From positions 31,943,083-32,007,082 of the forward strand of contig CM077115.1 of assembly GCA_039619475.1 (NCBI GenBank): a DNA stretch of 64,000 nucleotides, read 5' to 3'. Positions 10,798 to 22,060 of this stretch are shown here, in pieces. Below the pieces are notes generated by a model. The model had not been told where the DNA came from. It searched no databases and saw nothing but the letters and a program-made list of their open reading frames with translations. Origin of the DNA: Icerya purchasi (taxonomy: Eukaryota > Arthropoda > Insecta > Hemiptera > Monophlebidae). The first letter of the stretch is position 1. Each line of letters opens with the position of its first letter. Position numbers and translations under genes: made by a program.

Positions 10798-10897
10798 ACC
10801 AAACGTGTACGAGCGTATTTCATTTTTCGAACACAGTGTTGTCCGCAAAGTATTTATAATGGTTAACAGTGTGAAAGTTTTAAACGTTTGATGTTAA
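10798..10897 (-). repeat. Right half of the palindromic element split by the hAT
   Basis: Contains tacgagcgtatttcattttt followed by cgaacac, the near reverse complement of the left half at 8172-8266. Confidence 0.7.
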
Positions 10898-12590
10898 CAT
10901 TTTATGCTTGTATGCAATTAATGATGGTAGTAATTTTCGAAACAGTTCTGTTTTGCTAATTTCTAAATTATAACTGGCCAAGTGACCATGTAACGATTGA
11001 TCTGAAACGCACTTGTAAGGAACAGCGTGTTGCCCCCAAATATTTTTTGTACAATTTAGAACAAATCGAATGTTCTCTAGGCTGACGTTTTCATTTCGCG
11101 GCGGTTTTTCATGTTACAAAATAATAATCTCATGATCGAGCGTGCTCTATAGGTTTTGAAAATGGCGCACGGGGAATAGCGAAAGAAAACAATATAATAT
11201 TTAACGTTTTCAGAATTTTCCTACTTGTACGCGTCTTCGTCAGTGAAAACTCCATTAATAGCAGTCAGGAGGACGCATTAGTCCACAGATAACATTCCTG
11301 CAAGTACGGACGGCCGAGCATTTATTATTTGTCCGTTGAAAGCTAGACGCGATTGACAGAAATCGTTTATCATTCGCACGACCATCGGTAGCCAAGTAGG
11401 AATTGAGTGGGCCATACCAATAGGGGCCTCTCTATACGACTTGACTTACAAGAAACAGCCAAGTTGAAGTGCTGCCACTCTAGCTAAATAACGAAGATTT
11501 CTCCGCAGCTCTATCGCTCTGAAAGTGAACGAATAATTCACGCACACCATCACAACAAATTCGTACTAGATGCGCTTACTATTACAATAATAACCGATGC
11601 GCGCGACCTCTGTTGCTTTGCTTTTATTTAAAATACAAATTATCGCTAGTCTTAATCAATCAATGACAAGCGCTTCGTACGTTGTCATCTATTTTTCAAT
11701 CAATAAAATAACGAGATGACCACGCGTGAATTATTAACAAAAATTCCTAATTCGAAGGTAACGCAACTAGTTTGTTTCCAGCAATACGGAAACAGCAGTG
11801 GCTGTACTCAATGCAGAGCCAACTATCTATATCCGTTTTGTTTTTTTTTTTGTTTTTTTATTCAATACAAGTAAAAACGGAAATGTAATATTTTAGGCGC
11901 TCAGTCGATGGGCGATTTAAATACGATATGCCCTAGAACGTATTCGGTACAATAATAAAATTATTATTTATTTTTTTTTTTATTATTTTTTTTTAAGCTG
12001 TTCGTCAACATGGACATTGGCCTAAGAACAATGAAACCGGAGGTGAGGGGAGACCCAGATTCTTACACGATCGAAGATAGCCGCCAGAAAGGAATCAAGA
12101 GCTAGAATAAACGAAGGAGAAGGAAGGGAGAGAATGAATATGGAGCGGGAATATCGGTTTGTAAGAGGAAGGAATAAAAAGAAGCTTGTTCAATTGATAA
12201 TTACGAACAACCGAACATTATATATGATCGGGATCACAAATAAATTGATTTCTGGGAGGGTGCCCATGGAGGAGAAGGCAAGAGAGAGTAACGGAACAGC
12301 GAGGAAGAGAGCAAACTATGTCCAAAAAACAAAGAGGTTGGAACATAGAAGTAAATTATAGTCTGTCCAACGAAAGAAGTCCGTTTGTAAGCGCGCTGAC
12401 GTCACAAAATCAAAGGTCCTCATATTAACTTTCAGTCCATCGCGTATCAGATATAACCCTCGTTCTGTTAGCAAAGCAGTCGGTCCGTATAAAAGTAAAT
12501 CGGTCAAAAAAAAAAAAGGATGATGAAACACAAGCATAATGCTTTGGAAAAGGGGAGGAATAACAGGAATATGGTTTAGTTATTAAGGGG
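10898..12590. other. Non-coding, no gene recognised
   Basis: Unique-looking AT-rich sequence with T-tracts near 11838 and 11969. Between 12000 and 12360 the plus strand is purine-rich with a 75-codon frame (12134-12361) that I do not recognise. It could be the complement of another decayed LINE. Confidence 0.4.
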
Positions 12591-12591
12591 T

Positions 12592-12988
12592 TATTCTTCT
12601 TAAGGTGCCGCACGCTACATAGCGCGCTGGAGCAACCTATTCGTGCATTTTTTAGCTGTACCGATATAGGCTAGTGTTCGTAGTAATTGTTTATACGCAG
12701 TACGAATGTGTACATAACGCAAGAGGACTACACTCGGAAATGATTAGTAATCGTTTGATTTACATCGTTATACAAGTGTGCACAGTTACATATGTATGTG
12801 TCTGCTGTGTAACTGACCTAGCGCGCATATGATATTGTACGTGGTGGTTTGCCATTGTCTTCCACGTGATTATTAGCGAATATTTCTTATTTTAATTATT
12901 TTTAATAAGTTCCGTCGTCACCCGGGATCGAACCCGTGACCTCCGTAACGGAAGTCAAGTGCTCTAGCAACTAGGCTATCGAGACGAC
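12592..12988 (-). mobile_element. SINE1 copy B, full length
   Basis: This is the best copy of the family. In sense orientation (minus strand) it starts with a tRNA-like head (12988 to 12914) carrying an A-box-like tagcctagttgctagagca and a B-box-like ggttcgatcc. A body of about 300 bp follows, and the end is gtgcggcaccttaagaagaa. The tail resembles the 3' ends of the RTE-type LINEs at 56.34 kb and 59.22 kb. The tRNA fold is imperfect: the anticodon stem and part of the T stem mispair. It is therefore a SINE head rather than a tRNA gene. Confidence 0.85.
12914..12988 (-). promoter_or_regulatory. tRNA-like RNA polymerase III internal promoter of SINE1 copy B
   Basis: A-box-like and B-box-like blocks sit in the normal tRNA order, with acceptor-like ends gtcgtc/gacgac. 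Presence of both boxes is seen; activity is inferred. Confidence 0.65.
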
Positions 12989-12989
12989 T

Positions 12990-13480
12990 TAATACGGCAC
13001 CCTATTACACTAGTATACTATTTTGAGTGACGCGTCAACGCTCGGCAACGAAACTCGAACAGACCTCTTTCGTTGACAAGATTATAAAGGCTAATTCGGG
13101 ATTACTCAGATTGAATCAGTGACTGGAAGGGTACACGAGAAATCCTGTACGTGAAGTCTCGTGTTTTGCGAAGCTCAAATAATTTACCGACCCTTTGTGT
13201 CGCATAATTAACTCCTTCATCGCAGATATTTGCCGAGAGCATTAAAGTGTGTTAAGAAAGTTCCATTATAAAAATGTCGGAATAAAGGAAGTTTCTGGCT
13301 ATTGACTTTTCTTAAACTAACAGCTATGAATCTCTTTAAAATTTATCTTAAAAATTTTCGAAACCCATTAAAATAACGCAAAAATTTCATTGAAAAACAA
13401 CTGAAAAAGCCTTCTTTCTAAACTTCGTAAAAATATCGAAATTTGGTATAAATTTCAAATGCTCAAGGAAAAAACTAAAT
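12990..13480. other. Non-coding, no gene recognised
   Basis: No repeat, RNA or coding signal that I can support. Confidence 0.4.
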
Positions 13481-13489
13481 TAGATTCTA

Positions 13490-14190
13490 TTTCGATAGGA
13501 TCTTCAAGCGTAAAAAAATCACCGGAAGCTGTAAAATCGAATGCACATAGAAGCAACGAAAAAAACATCGCGGAGGAATCCGAAAATTTAAAATGGGCGC
13601 AATATATTCGAAGGAACCACCGATGCAGAGATAATTGAAGCCAGCGAAGATCTTACTCCGACGAAAAACTATATATACTATATATAAAAAGCGCCGAAAG
13701 TTTACGATGTTAAAGCCTCCCAAAAGTCATCGAAAGTAAAAAGATCAATAACGGCTGCAATACCGGTTACTATACGGGAAATCATTTAAGCCATGTTACT
13801 GGTGTTGAAAAATAGGCCACAAAGCCAACCCCACCACTGCGATAAGAAGCAAGCCAATATTATTAATATTTCTATTAATAGCGACTTTCGTACCAGCTGT
13901 AATAAAAATTCTGAGTATAATAAAGTAAATTATAGTAATAATTAATAATAATTATAGTAATTAGATTATTAAAAAAAAAAAAGATGTTGTCAGTCACCAC
14001 CGTTTCGGTAGCAACATTTGATCAAAAAAACCGAATTAAGTTAGACAATTATAAATCACTATTCGATAAGATTCGTGATAATATAGAGAAGTAGCGTATT
14101 TGAAATATTTGGGTTCGAAAATTACACGTTAAACTGGCGTCGAAGAAACGAACCGCCGATTATTTAGCTTCAAAACTGAGTTAAACTATA
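13490..14190 (+). pseudogene. Degraded retroelement: gag-like zinc knuckle plus LINE-like scrap
   Basis: Around 13792-13855 the plus strand reads CYWC, a stop, then KIGHKA. That is most of a CCHC zinc knuckle (C-x2-C-x4-H) of the kind found in gag and LINE ORF1 proteins; the last cysteine is not in frame. Near 14092-14150 a frame gives YLKYLGSKIT then TGVEE, resembling the KYLGS segment downstream of the reverse transcriptase in RTE-type LINEs. Stops and frame shifts are frequent. The two pieces may come from different elements. The assignment rests on short motifs only. Confidence 0.35.
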
Positions 14191-14194
14191 CTCT

Positions 14195-16180
14195 TTATTG
14201 TTCAGGTACATTTTAAAAGGAAGATCACTTGTACCATTTGTATATAGCCGCCCAGTTTTGAGATGAATGGGCTGATAAATTTTAGGCCGCTGAGAATTTC
14301 TAATTTTCAATAGCACACTACTGCATAGCTAGTCTACACTTGAGTCAGTGCTCAACGTTTATACTAGAAGAAAAGGAAAAAGAAAAAGAAGAGAAATCGA
14401 CTATGTACAATTTATTTTTCATCGCCCCCATAACGAACAACTTAAGGGAAGGAAAATAAAAATAAAAAAATTTGACAATACGGACGTTCCATTTTTGGAA
14501 ATTGTCGCGCGGTGAAAAAATTCTGAAAAATAATCTGACCAAATATATACCTGTATGTATTTAAATAATTAGAAGATCGACGGAAAAACAGTAAAGAAAA
14601 AATAAGCAATAGAACAAAAGAGATCGAAAAGCAGAATTTTTTTGCGCCAATTAGATTAGCGGAGAAAAGTTCAAAGAATTTCCGCGAAATAATACGTGGA
14701 GATCCATTAAAAGGAATTATCTACTTTCGGTCGGTTCGTTTTCACCGGTGCAGCCATTTAGGATTAGTTTATGAAAGTGTAATGGAAAAAATAAGGTAAA
14801 AGTTTCGCAGCTATTTGAAAGTTTTCACATTTAGGATGGAGTTTTCTTTTGGCGGGAAACGCGTGAACACACTTCTGCACGAAGAAATATAAACAATATT
14901 ATTCTCGGCTCGCCGTTTGAAAAACAATCGCAAAAGCATAACGCAATACGACAAAAAAAAGAAAAAGGAAAAAAGGCAAAAAAGGCAAAAAAGGATCGCG
15001 ATCTGAACGTCACCACTATTCCGGCAGATATATGCCGAGACAGGAAATTACCGACAGCGCGGAGACACACGGGTGCGGATCAATCATCGAATTTTTATTT
15101 ACTCGAATCGAAGACAGAGCAAAGTGTTTCATCATCTGCCACTGCACCGTGTTTACCTACCAATCAAATCGTTGTTTATTTTATTACCTTTTATGGTTCA
15201 GCGAACGCGCGCCAAAATGCCTATCTAAACTAGCAGAAAAATAAACACCAGGCCGCGCTCTCGGAACACCGGATGAACTGAAGTGTAAAGAGAAATAAAG
15301 ATGTCGGCCGACGGAAAGACAGACAGAAGCGGCCAATAATATTGTTGGAAGCAAGTATGTGTTGCCATTAGTTGGAAAAGTTGCACTTCTTACTTTTATT
15401 CTAAACATCTCCATCTGAAAATGTCCAACTATTTTCACGCAAGAAGAAACAACGCCGAGAAGCCGAATTATCATTATCAGTCCGGCAAATGGAATATTTT
15501 TCCTGTAATTTCCGATGGAGAAATATTTCCTTTGATTTGCCTTTTACTTTTTTCGTAGAATGTCTCTTGTTGTGGGGCTTTGGAAAAATGTGAGAACCCA
15601 TAGTCGAAAATAGGAAATATTTTCGGACACGGTTCTCGAAATTTCTATTTTTCAGCTTTGGTAAAACAGATGTCTTTTTCGTAATATTTACAGAAGAGTA
15701 AATTTCAATTTCAGACAATTATATCAGAATGATCTACCAGAACGTCGGAGGAGGAGCGATCTCACGACGACAACAGCGTTCCTGACCCTAATTAATAAAT
15801 TGCCTTCCATATAGCCTAGACTGGGGGGTTTTAGAAGGTTTATACAGTGTTACAGTTATTAAAATACCTCTAAATCCGCACTGCTGTAGTAATCTCGACA
15901 ATTATACACAGCAGATGGATTATATATATATATACAATATATTAAAAAAAATAAATAAATAAATTGATTACGTTATTGATTAAAAAAAAATGATAATAAT
16001 AGTAACTTGTAGTTTGTGTAGCATTTTATTTTAAAACGTAACGGACTACCGCTATGTATTTCATAAAGGTTTAAAACGAGAAAGCATTTTATTATAATAT
16101 GTATATAAACGAAAGTCGAAAAATCTGTACAATGATTACCAACAAGTTACCTGTCAAAAATTTAAGCTCTCTAATTAGTC
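14195..16180. other. Non-coding, no gene recognised
   Basis: Several open frames of 65-105 codons occur on both strands (for example 15401-15718 minus) but overlap each other and match nothing I know. A short TA-rich microsatellite lies near 15920-15940. Confidence 0.4.
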
Positions 16181-16184
16181 CGCA

Positions 16185-17890
16185 CTAGGATGGATATTCG
16201 GAACGTGGAATGTAAAGACATTATTAGAAGCAGGTAAATTAAAGAATGTGACGAGAGAAATGAATAGATTACATATAGGAATTCTGGGCATATGTGAAAT
16301 CAGGTGGATTGGCTCTGACAATTTTGAAGGCGATAGTTATAAGATATACTATTCTGGAGTAGAGAGTGGCAAACACCGCAGCGGAGTGTAGCGATAATAG
16401 TTGGAAACGACATCGGAAAGAAATCGATAATGCATTTCGCAGCAATATCAGATAAAGTCATCCTGCTACAACTGAATAACTTCCCAACTCCGCTCAATGT
16501 GGTCCAAGTATACGCACTAACTGAAAACAGTACCGAAGAAGAATTGGAAAAGTTCTACCAGAGACCTGGAGGAAACATTAAGAGCGACGAAACGAAGTGA
16601 AACTACAGTTATTATAGTTTAATTCTGAAGTAGGCCGGATGTTTTCTAAAGTTGCTGGAAACTAGGAACTCGGAAATCGAAATGAACGAAGTGAACGATT
16701 GATTCATTTTTGCGAAGAAAATGATTATATAATTACAAGTAGGTACTTCAAAAACTTCCGAAAAGAAGAAGAATCTATGTGTGAAAATCGCCGAGAGACG
16801 CAGAAAGTAATGTAATTCGAAATCAAATTGATTACATTTTAATTAATCGAAGATATGGAAATGCAGTAAAGTCGATGTAAATTCTGATCAAAATCTTTTA
16901 TGTGCTAGAATGAACGTTAAATGGAAAAAAGTACTGACTGATACGAGAGTTATTCAGAGGAAGGATATGTAAAAAAATGCTAAGTAATGATACAACTAAA
17001 AGAGAAGTGAAAACAGCTATATTCGAGGAATTAAGCAAGAAAACATCGGAAATAGCGAGAGAAGGAACAGCGCTGACGATATATGGAAAATAATTAATGA
17101 CGTTGCGCAAACTCAAACAGATAAGGTAATTTTCAAAAGATAAAAAACGAAAGTGTACGAAAAAGAATGGTTTACAACGGAAATCGGAGAATTGTTAGCG
17201 AAGATTATTAAAAAGATAAAATAAGGTAACAAAAGATAGTGAGGAAAATAATTCAGAAGGCAAAGGAGAAAGTACTTAAAGAGAAATGTATCGAAATTGA
17301 AAAACTACAAGAAAAGCACGATGATTTTTAATTACATAATTTATTAAAAGAACGTGATGGTGCATATAGACAAAGAAAACCAATGATGTTAAAAAATAAT
17401 GCAGATCAACCATTAATAAAAAGTGAAGAAATTAAAGAAGCGTGGAATAATCACATCAGATTGGTATTTGCGGACGACAAAGATGGTTGTGCGGAATGTA
17501 ATGAACGAAATGATGAGGATGTTCTCCCCACATATTAGAAGATGAAGTAGTTAAAACAACAAAATTCGTTAAAATACGTAAAGCACTTGGACCAGATAAT
17601 GTTGTAGTAGAAATAATCCAACTCTTTTTTTTTTTTTTTTATGACGGAAGTATTAAGACTCTGATTCAATTATTCAATAAGACAGGAGAAATACCGAAAA
17701 AATGGCTAGTGTCGAATTTAGTTATGCTTCCGAAGACCAACAGAGCAACATCTTGTAACGATCATAGACCTATAAGTTTAATTAGTTATACATTAAAAAT
17801 ACTACTGCGAATACTAGAATACGGGAAAAATGTGAAGAAAATATAAGTAAAGAATAATTTGGTTTCCGATGTGGGCTGAGAACTAGAGAT
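16185..17890 (+). pseudogene. RTE-type LINE relic: endonuclease to mid reverse transcriptase
   Basis: Broken frames give, in order, the start of an apurinic endonuclease domain (GTWNVKTLLEAGKLKNV near 16208, then GICEIRWIGS near 16290 and IVQVYA-like VVQVYALT near 16500). Next comes an endonuclease end like NERSERLIHFCEENDYIIT near 16680. The N-terminal half of the reverse transcriptase follows: KALGPDNVVVEII near 17580, GEIPKKWLVSNLVMLPK near 17690, then DHRPISLISYTLKILLRIL near 17765 and a GFR..LRTRDGLL-like segment near 17865. This order is that of RTE-clade ORF2. Stops and indels are numerous, and a T-tract of about 16 bp is inserted near 17627. The catalytic YADD region is missing at the downstream junction. 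Confidence 0.75.
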
Positions 17891-17902
17891 GGGTTACTCC
17901 GC

Positions 17903-18685
17903 GTGAATATATTCAAAATAAACGGAAAAAGCCTTGATGTGGTTCATCAGTTCAGATATCTGGGTTGCATCGTGTGTAATGACTCGCGTTTAGATAATGA
18001 AATACAAAGAAGAATTCAAGCAGCTTCGAATGCAATATTCCGACTGAATAAAAAAGTTTTCCGGAACAAGCACCTGTTTCTGAAAACTAAACTTGTAATA
18101 TACAAAGCTATTGTTTTACCCACACTTTCATGTGGTTCAGAGACTTGGACTCCTTATAAGAGGCATATCAAATTACTAGAAAAATTCCAGCAGCGTACAC
18201 TCAGAAGTTTACTAAGCGTCCGGTGGTTTCATCATATTTCAAATCTTGAAGTGTTAAACCGAACGAACTGCAGTTCAATTCGATTTTTACTTTATCGAAA
18301 TTGCTTACGATGGACAGGACACATTTTGAGAATGGAGTGTTTCAGACTCCCAAAAGTTCTTCTTTATGGTCAGTTAGCAAGTGGAACTAGACCTCTTGGT
18401 CGGCCAAGATTGCGATTTAGAGATCATCTGCGAAGATTATTAAAAGAATGTAGTTTGGATACTTTAAAATGGGAAGACATAGCGGCGGAAAGAAATAATT
18501 GGAAATCTCTCTTAGCAAGAGGCCTTCAAGGCTTAAATGATAATATTACTGCAAACGCTGGAAAGAAAAAAACAGCTCAAAATGTTTCTCATTTGAGCAC
18601 AGCCACCACTTTTATCTGCAACATTTGTGAAAAGGTCTGCGGTGCCAGGATTGGCTTGATAAGCCATCTAAGGACTCATCAATAA
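17903..18685 (+). CDS. LINE ORF2 C-terminal domain with C2H2 finger, open but 5'-truncated
   Basis: A 260-codon open frame with no stops; the frame is also open a little upstream. It begins in the post-reverse-transcriptase region of an RTE-like or related ORF2 (KSLDVVHQFRYLGC). It continues through LPTLSCGSETWTPYKRHIKL, LRWTGHILRM and GRPRLRFRDHLRRLLKE, the standard order of that C-terminal domain. The last 25 residues form a classic zinc finger, C-x2-C-x12-H-x3-H (CNIC...HLRTH). Catalytic domains are absent, so it cannot act alone. The frame is intact while the sequence just upstream is full of stops, so the two parts may differ in age. Transcription is not evident. Confidence 0.75.
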   Translation: MNIFKINGKSLDVVHQFRYLGCIVCNDSRLDNEIQRRIQAASNAIFRLNKKVFRNKHLFLKTKLVIYKAIVLPTLSCGSETWTPYKRHIKLLEKFQQRTLRSLLSVRWFHHISNLEVLNRTNCSSIRFLLYRNCLRWTGHILRMECFRLPKVLLYGQLASGTRPLGRPRLRFRDHLRRLLKECSLDTLKWEDIAAERNNWKSLLARGLQGLNDNITANAGKKKTAQNVSHLSTATTFICNICEKVCGARIGLISHLRTHQ

Positions 18686-18717
18686 AAGACGGGAATCCAT
18701 ACTCGGAATCGAGGGGA

Positions 18718-18742
18718 TATCATCATCATCATCATCATCATC
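18718..18742. repeat. (ATC)n microsatellite, probable LINE 3' tail
   Basis: About eight ATC units lie 33 bp after the stop codon of the preceding LINE frame. Short 3' UTRs ending in a simple repeat are usual in RTE and related LINEs. Confidence 0.75.
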
Positions 18743-18744
18743 GT

Positions 18745-19160
18745 TTATTTATATGTGAAAATGTGCGGGAGAGAGGGGCTCCGCTAGTCAGTAATAGTGT
18801 AATTTGCGAAGTGAATATTATTTACGTATAATTGTGAACAAAAGTACCATTTCATATATAATATATATATATATAGACCCGTGCCCAGAATTTTGAGGGG
18901 AGGGGGATTTTCTTTACATATTTATTTCATAAATAACAATACATTTTTTCACTAATATTCATTCAATTAATAATTTCCATAATTTTGATTTATGTATTAA
19001 CAATTTACATAAATGAATTACCATATTAACATTAATAAAAATTACATATGTCACTAATTATACTCGTAATAAAAAATTTTACATAAAATATTAATGAAGT
19101 ATCTATAAAAATATGGAGTACACTTTCTCTTTTTTCTTTTAAAGGTAAGAACACCCTAAA
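18745..19160. other. Non-coding AT-rich stretch
   Basis: Contains a TA-rich run near 18856-18876. No gene recognised. Confidence 0.5.
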
Positions 19161-19162
19161 AA

Positions 19163-19359
19163 ATCTTCTTCTTTAGGTGACGTACGCTACATAGCGCGTT
19201 GGCGCAACCTATTCGTACACTTTTAGCTGTACCGATATAGGTTGTGTACCAGGCAATTGTTTATATGCAGTACGAATGTGTACGCACGCATGTCTACATT
19301 CGGAACTTATTAGTAATCGTTTGATTTACATCGTTATACACGTGTACACAGTTACATGT
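19163..19359 (-). mobile_element. SINE1 copy C, cut off by the LTR element
   Basis: Matches copy B from its tail (tcttcttctttaggtgacgt, then acgctacatagcgcg) to the word cacagttacatg. It then stops where the LTR sequence begins. Its tRNA-like head is missing, and I did not find it beyond the right end of the LTR element. Confidence 0.8.
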
Positions 19360-20047
19360 TGTCTGTTATTAGAGAACAATTCGGCTTAACAAACGATGTA
19401 TTTTTAATCGCCGATTAAGAACTACTCTTAATCGAAAGATATAGGCTAGTCAGAATCGTTCGAACGACGATGCCACTGCCAGTCGTTTTTTTGTATTTGC
19501 CGTCGCGCGATTTTCTTTTTCTTTGTAGCCATGTATTATTAGTACAATAATCGGAATTAAATACCGACGTTTTTTGTGGTACTCGTCAAATCATCGCCAG
19601 TAGTCATTAATTTATTTGTTTATTTTGTCTGGTTATAAAGCTAGTAAAATTTCGTCGTGTTTATTATTATTTCTTTAAATTTTGATTTTGAATAATTTCG
19701 GCTGAAATAAGGAACACTCGGACCGTGTTCGTGGTAACTCTGCACGAGAAGAAGGTTTTTTTCTTTTCATTCATTAATTGCTCACGCCTAAGCATGTTCA
19801 CTATTACAAGAAAAAGCCGAACGTTCCCTAGCAGTACCATAGCATAAAAGGAGCTATCTAGGGAAGATTCATTAAAATTATCACTCGTAATAAGGGATCC
19901 AGATTTAGAATATTATTGCTTCGAACAGGAACATAGAATTATAGTACTTTTTAAACATTGGCCCTGAAACTGAGGGATGAGTGCTCATAACATTTTATTT
20001 TCAACGGTATTTCGGAAAAAAAACCCGAAATGTCCTGATTTGTTATA
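19360..20047 (+). repeat. 5' LTR
   Basis: About 688 bp. The first 85 bp match the first part of the 3' LTR closely, including aatcgccgattaagaactac followed by tcttaatcgaaagatata. The last 35 bp match its end. The middle of about 570 bp has no counterpart in the 3' LTR. The last third already contains the first of three primer-site-like repeats. Confidence 0.7.
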
Positions 20048-20154
20048 TTGGCGCCCGAACAGGGAATGAGTGCTTGGAATATTTTATTTTCGAGTTATTT
20101 TGGAAAAAAACAAAATTAGTGGAATTTGTTATATTGGCGGCCTGAACCGAGGAA
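19958..20154 (+). repeat. Three tandem copies of the primer-site region
   Basis: ttggccctgaaactgaggga at 19958, the canonical ttggcgcccgaacaggga at 20048 and ttggcggcctgaaccgagga at 20134 occur at spacings of 90 and 86 bp. The two intervals between them are also similar to each other (attttattttc, then ttcgga or ttgga with an A-tract, then atttgttata). Confidence 0.85.
20049..20065 (+). promoter_or_regulatory. Primer-binding site, tRNA-Lys type
   Basis: tggcgcccgaacaggga, beginning one base after the inferred 5' LTR end. It is complementary to the 3' end of a lysine tRNA and is a well-known retroelement primer site. Confidence 0.85.
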
Positions 20155-20373
20155 CTGATAAGAAAACATTGTGCGCACCCTGGAAGAAGATAGTAGTAAG
20201 GAAAAGCAGGAAACGATTAGGAAAGAAAAGTTATTATGTTAATTTTATTACGTTTATTGGTCATGCAATCGTCGTTCGTTTCTCCCCGATAATATTTTAA
20301 TTCGTAATTTTATTTTATTTGTTATTTGTCTTTTGATATTTAATGGTCTTTAATTTTGGCTGTGCAAAGCATA

Positions 20374-22050
20374 ATGGAAAAAGATCAGTTGTCAGGGATC
20401 ACAATGGGACACCTTCAATATCGGGAGCCCACTACAATACCTGAGGACTCCAGCAATGATGGAGACGCAACAACTTTTGTGGTCGCTGATAGGTCGATGG
20501 ATGACGATCCGGAGGTTAATGTACCTCCGAATCCGACTCGCAAGATTATAGGGGACCGAGGTTCCTCTTTCTCCGAGTACTTTAAACAGCTGAGGGATGA
20601 AATAAAAGGTTCAAATAAAAATTTAAAACGAAAAATTCGATAAGCAAAACAAAAAATTCGACGAGATTCATAAAAATTTAAACAAAAAACCGGACGAGCT
20701 AAAAAAGTGAATTTAAAACTGATAATACTAAATTAAGGGAAGTAATCGGAGGCCATGACAATAAGTTGGAGGAGCTCCAAACTTCGGTCGCAAACATTGA
20801 GTGTCGCGTGCAAGAGCACACCACTTAAAATTACAAAATATTAAAACAAATATTTCGGAAACATCGATAATTTCGAAAAATGATATTTTGAAAGTAGCTC
20901 ACGGTCTTGATCGTGAAAAGACTGGTGTGTCTCATATCGGCCATGACGTGGGTCGAATAAAAAACGAGCTTGAGCAAAATTTCATTAGTAAATTAAGAAC
21001 TGTAGAAAATATTATAGATAAAAAGTTCGTAGAAAAAGATGATCGAACGCGGCTCTTCACTGGGCAAGACATTAATGACTTGAAGGAACGACTCGGGCTG
21101 GTGGAATATCAACAGAGAGAGTATCGAAACACCTACCAGGTTCAGACACATGATCGTATATCACATTTTAGCGAAACGGAAGTTCGCGCATATGGAGGCA
21201 AGTACGCTAAAATCCGTATAATGGAGTTCATCGAAGGAGTTGAGAAAGTCATCAGTACTAGCGGAGGAATGAGAATCCAGGATAGTATATCGCTTGTATT
21301 GGACCGGATGGATGGAACTCCCTTCGAGTTGGCGAGAATTTTTTTAGACCATTGTTCGACGTGGGATGAAGTTAAGTCAAAATTTATCGAGATTAACAAT
21401 GTGCGTATATCGTCTTCGGGAACGTATAGTAGAGCGGAACGTGCGCAACCGGACAGAACTGGGCTGAAGAACCATCGTTGAGTCTGTATACCCGTGATGA
21501 ACAACCACCAGCTCGTTGATGAGAGGGTAATTTGTTCTACCCCGCGAGGTATAATTTAAAATACGCCGGTCGCGGAGCGGAACGCAACGTCATCTTGTAT
21601 TGCTATAAAGAGAAATCTACTAGGGACCTTAAATCATGTACTGCAAATGACCAGGCCAGGTTAGGAACAACTTTAATATTGTCGATAGGTATGACTGATC
21701 TACGACTATCAGTAGATCAGGTAGGACATCGCAGAGTTCTTTTCTGTGGTCGCGCGGTGTTACGAAAATATTATTTTTTACGGTTCTGCCTTTGATATCG
21801 CGGAGCATTGGAGGTCGTTTTGGCAGCTGAATGAAAAGTTCGCGTTTATTTGGGACGAACGGATCACGATTTTCGATCTTTTTAGTGAATTCGTAATTCT
21901 ATCGGCCGTGTCTGCTGTTAATGGCGCTGACGATGACGTACCAAAATGTAATTCTCGCTCGTATGATAGTTACGACCGTAATAGTATCATTTGTTTTAGC
22001 CGTGATGGTTTAAATTTAATTTACAGTAAGTTACAGGAGTTTTTTCGGCG
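20374..22050 (+). pseudogene. gag relic of the LTR element
   Basis: An ATG at 20374 opens an acidic N-terminal frame (to 20643). After a stop the signal continues in other frames. A heptad-like, charged region (about 20640-20960) suggests a coiled coil. A long frame to 21481 contains segments such as YAKIRIMEFIEGVEK and ILVLDRM-like ISLVLDRMDGTPFELARI, compatible with a gypsy-type capsid. Less certain pieces follow to about 22050. I see no clear zinc knuckle. Several frame shifts and stops make it non-functional. Confidence 0.55.
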
Positions 22051-22060
22051 AGGCTGAGTC

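Noticed and set aside
12914..12988. Functional tRNA gene on the minus strand (also 27231-27305)
   Set aside because: A- and B-box-like blocks exist, but the anticodon stem and T stem mispair. The block is repeated at the end of a longer dispersed repeat, so it is a SINE head.
17903..18685. Domesticated host gene from a LINE C-terminus
   Set aside because: The 260-codon frame is open, but it ends in a normal LINE 3' tail and has no visible promoter, intron or extra host domain. A young truncated LINE is the simpler reading.
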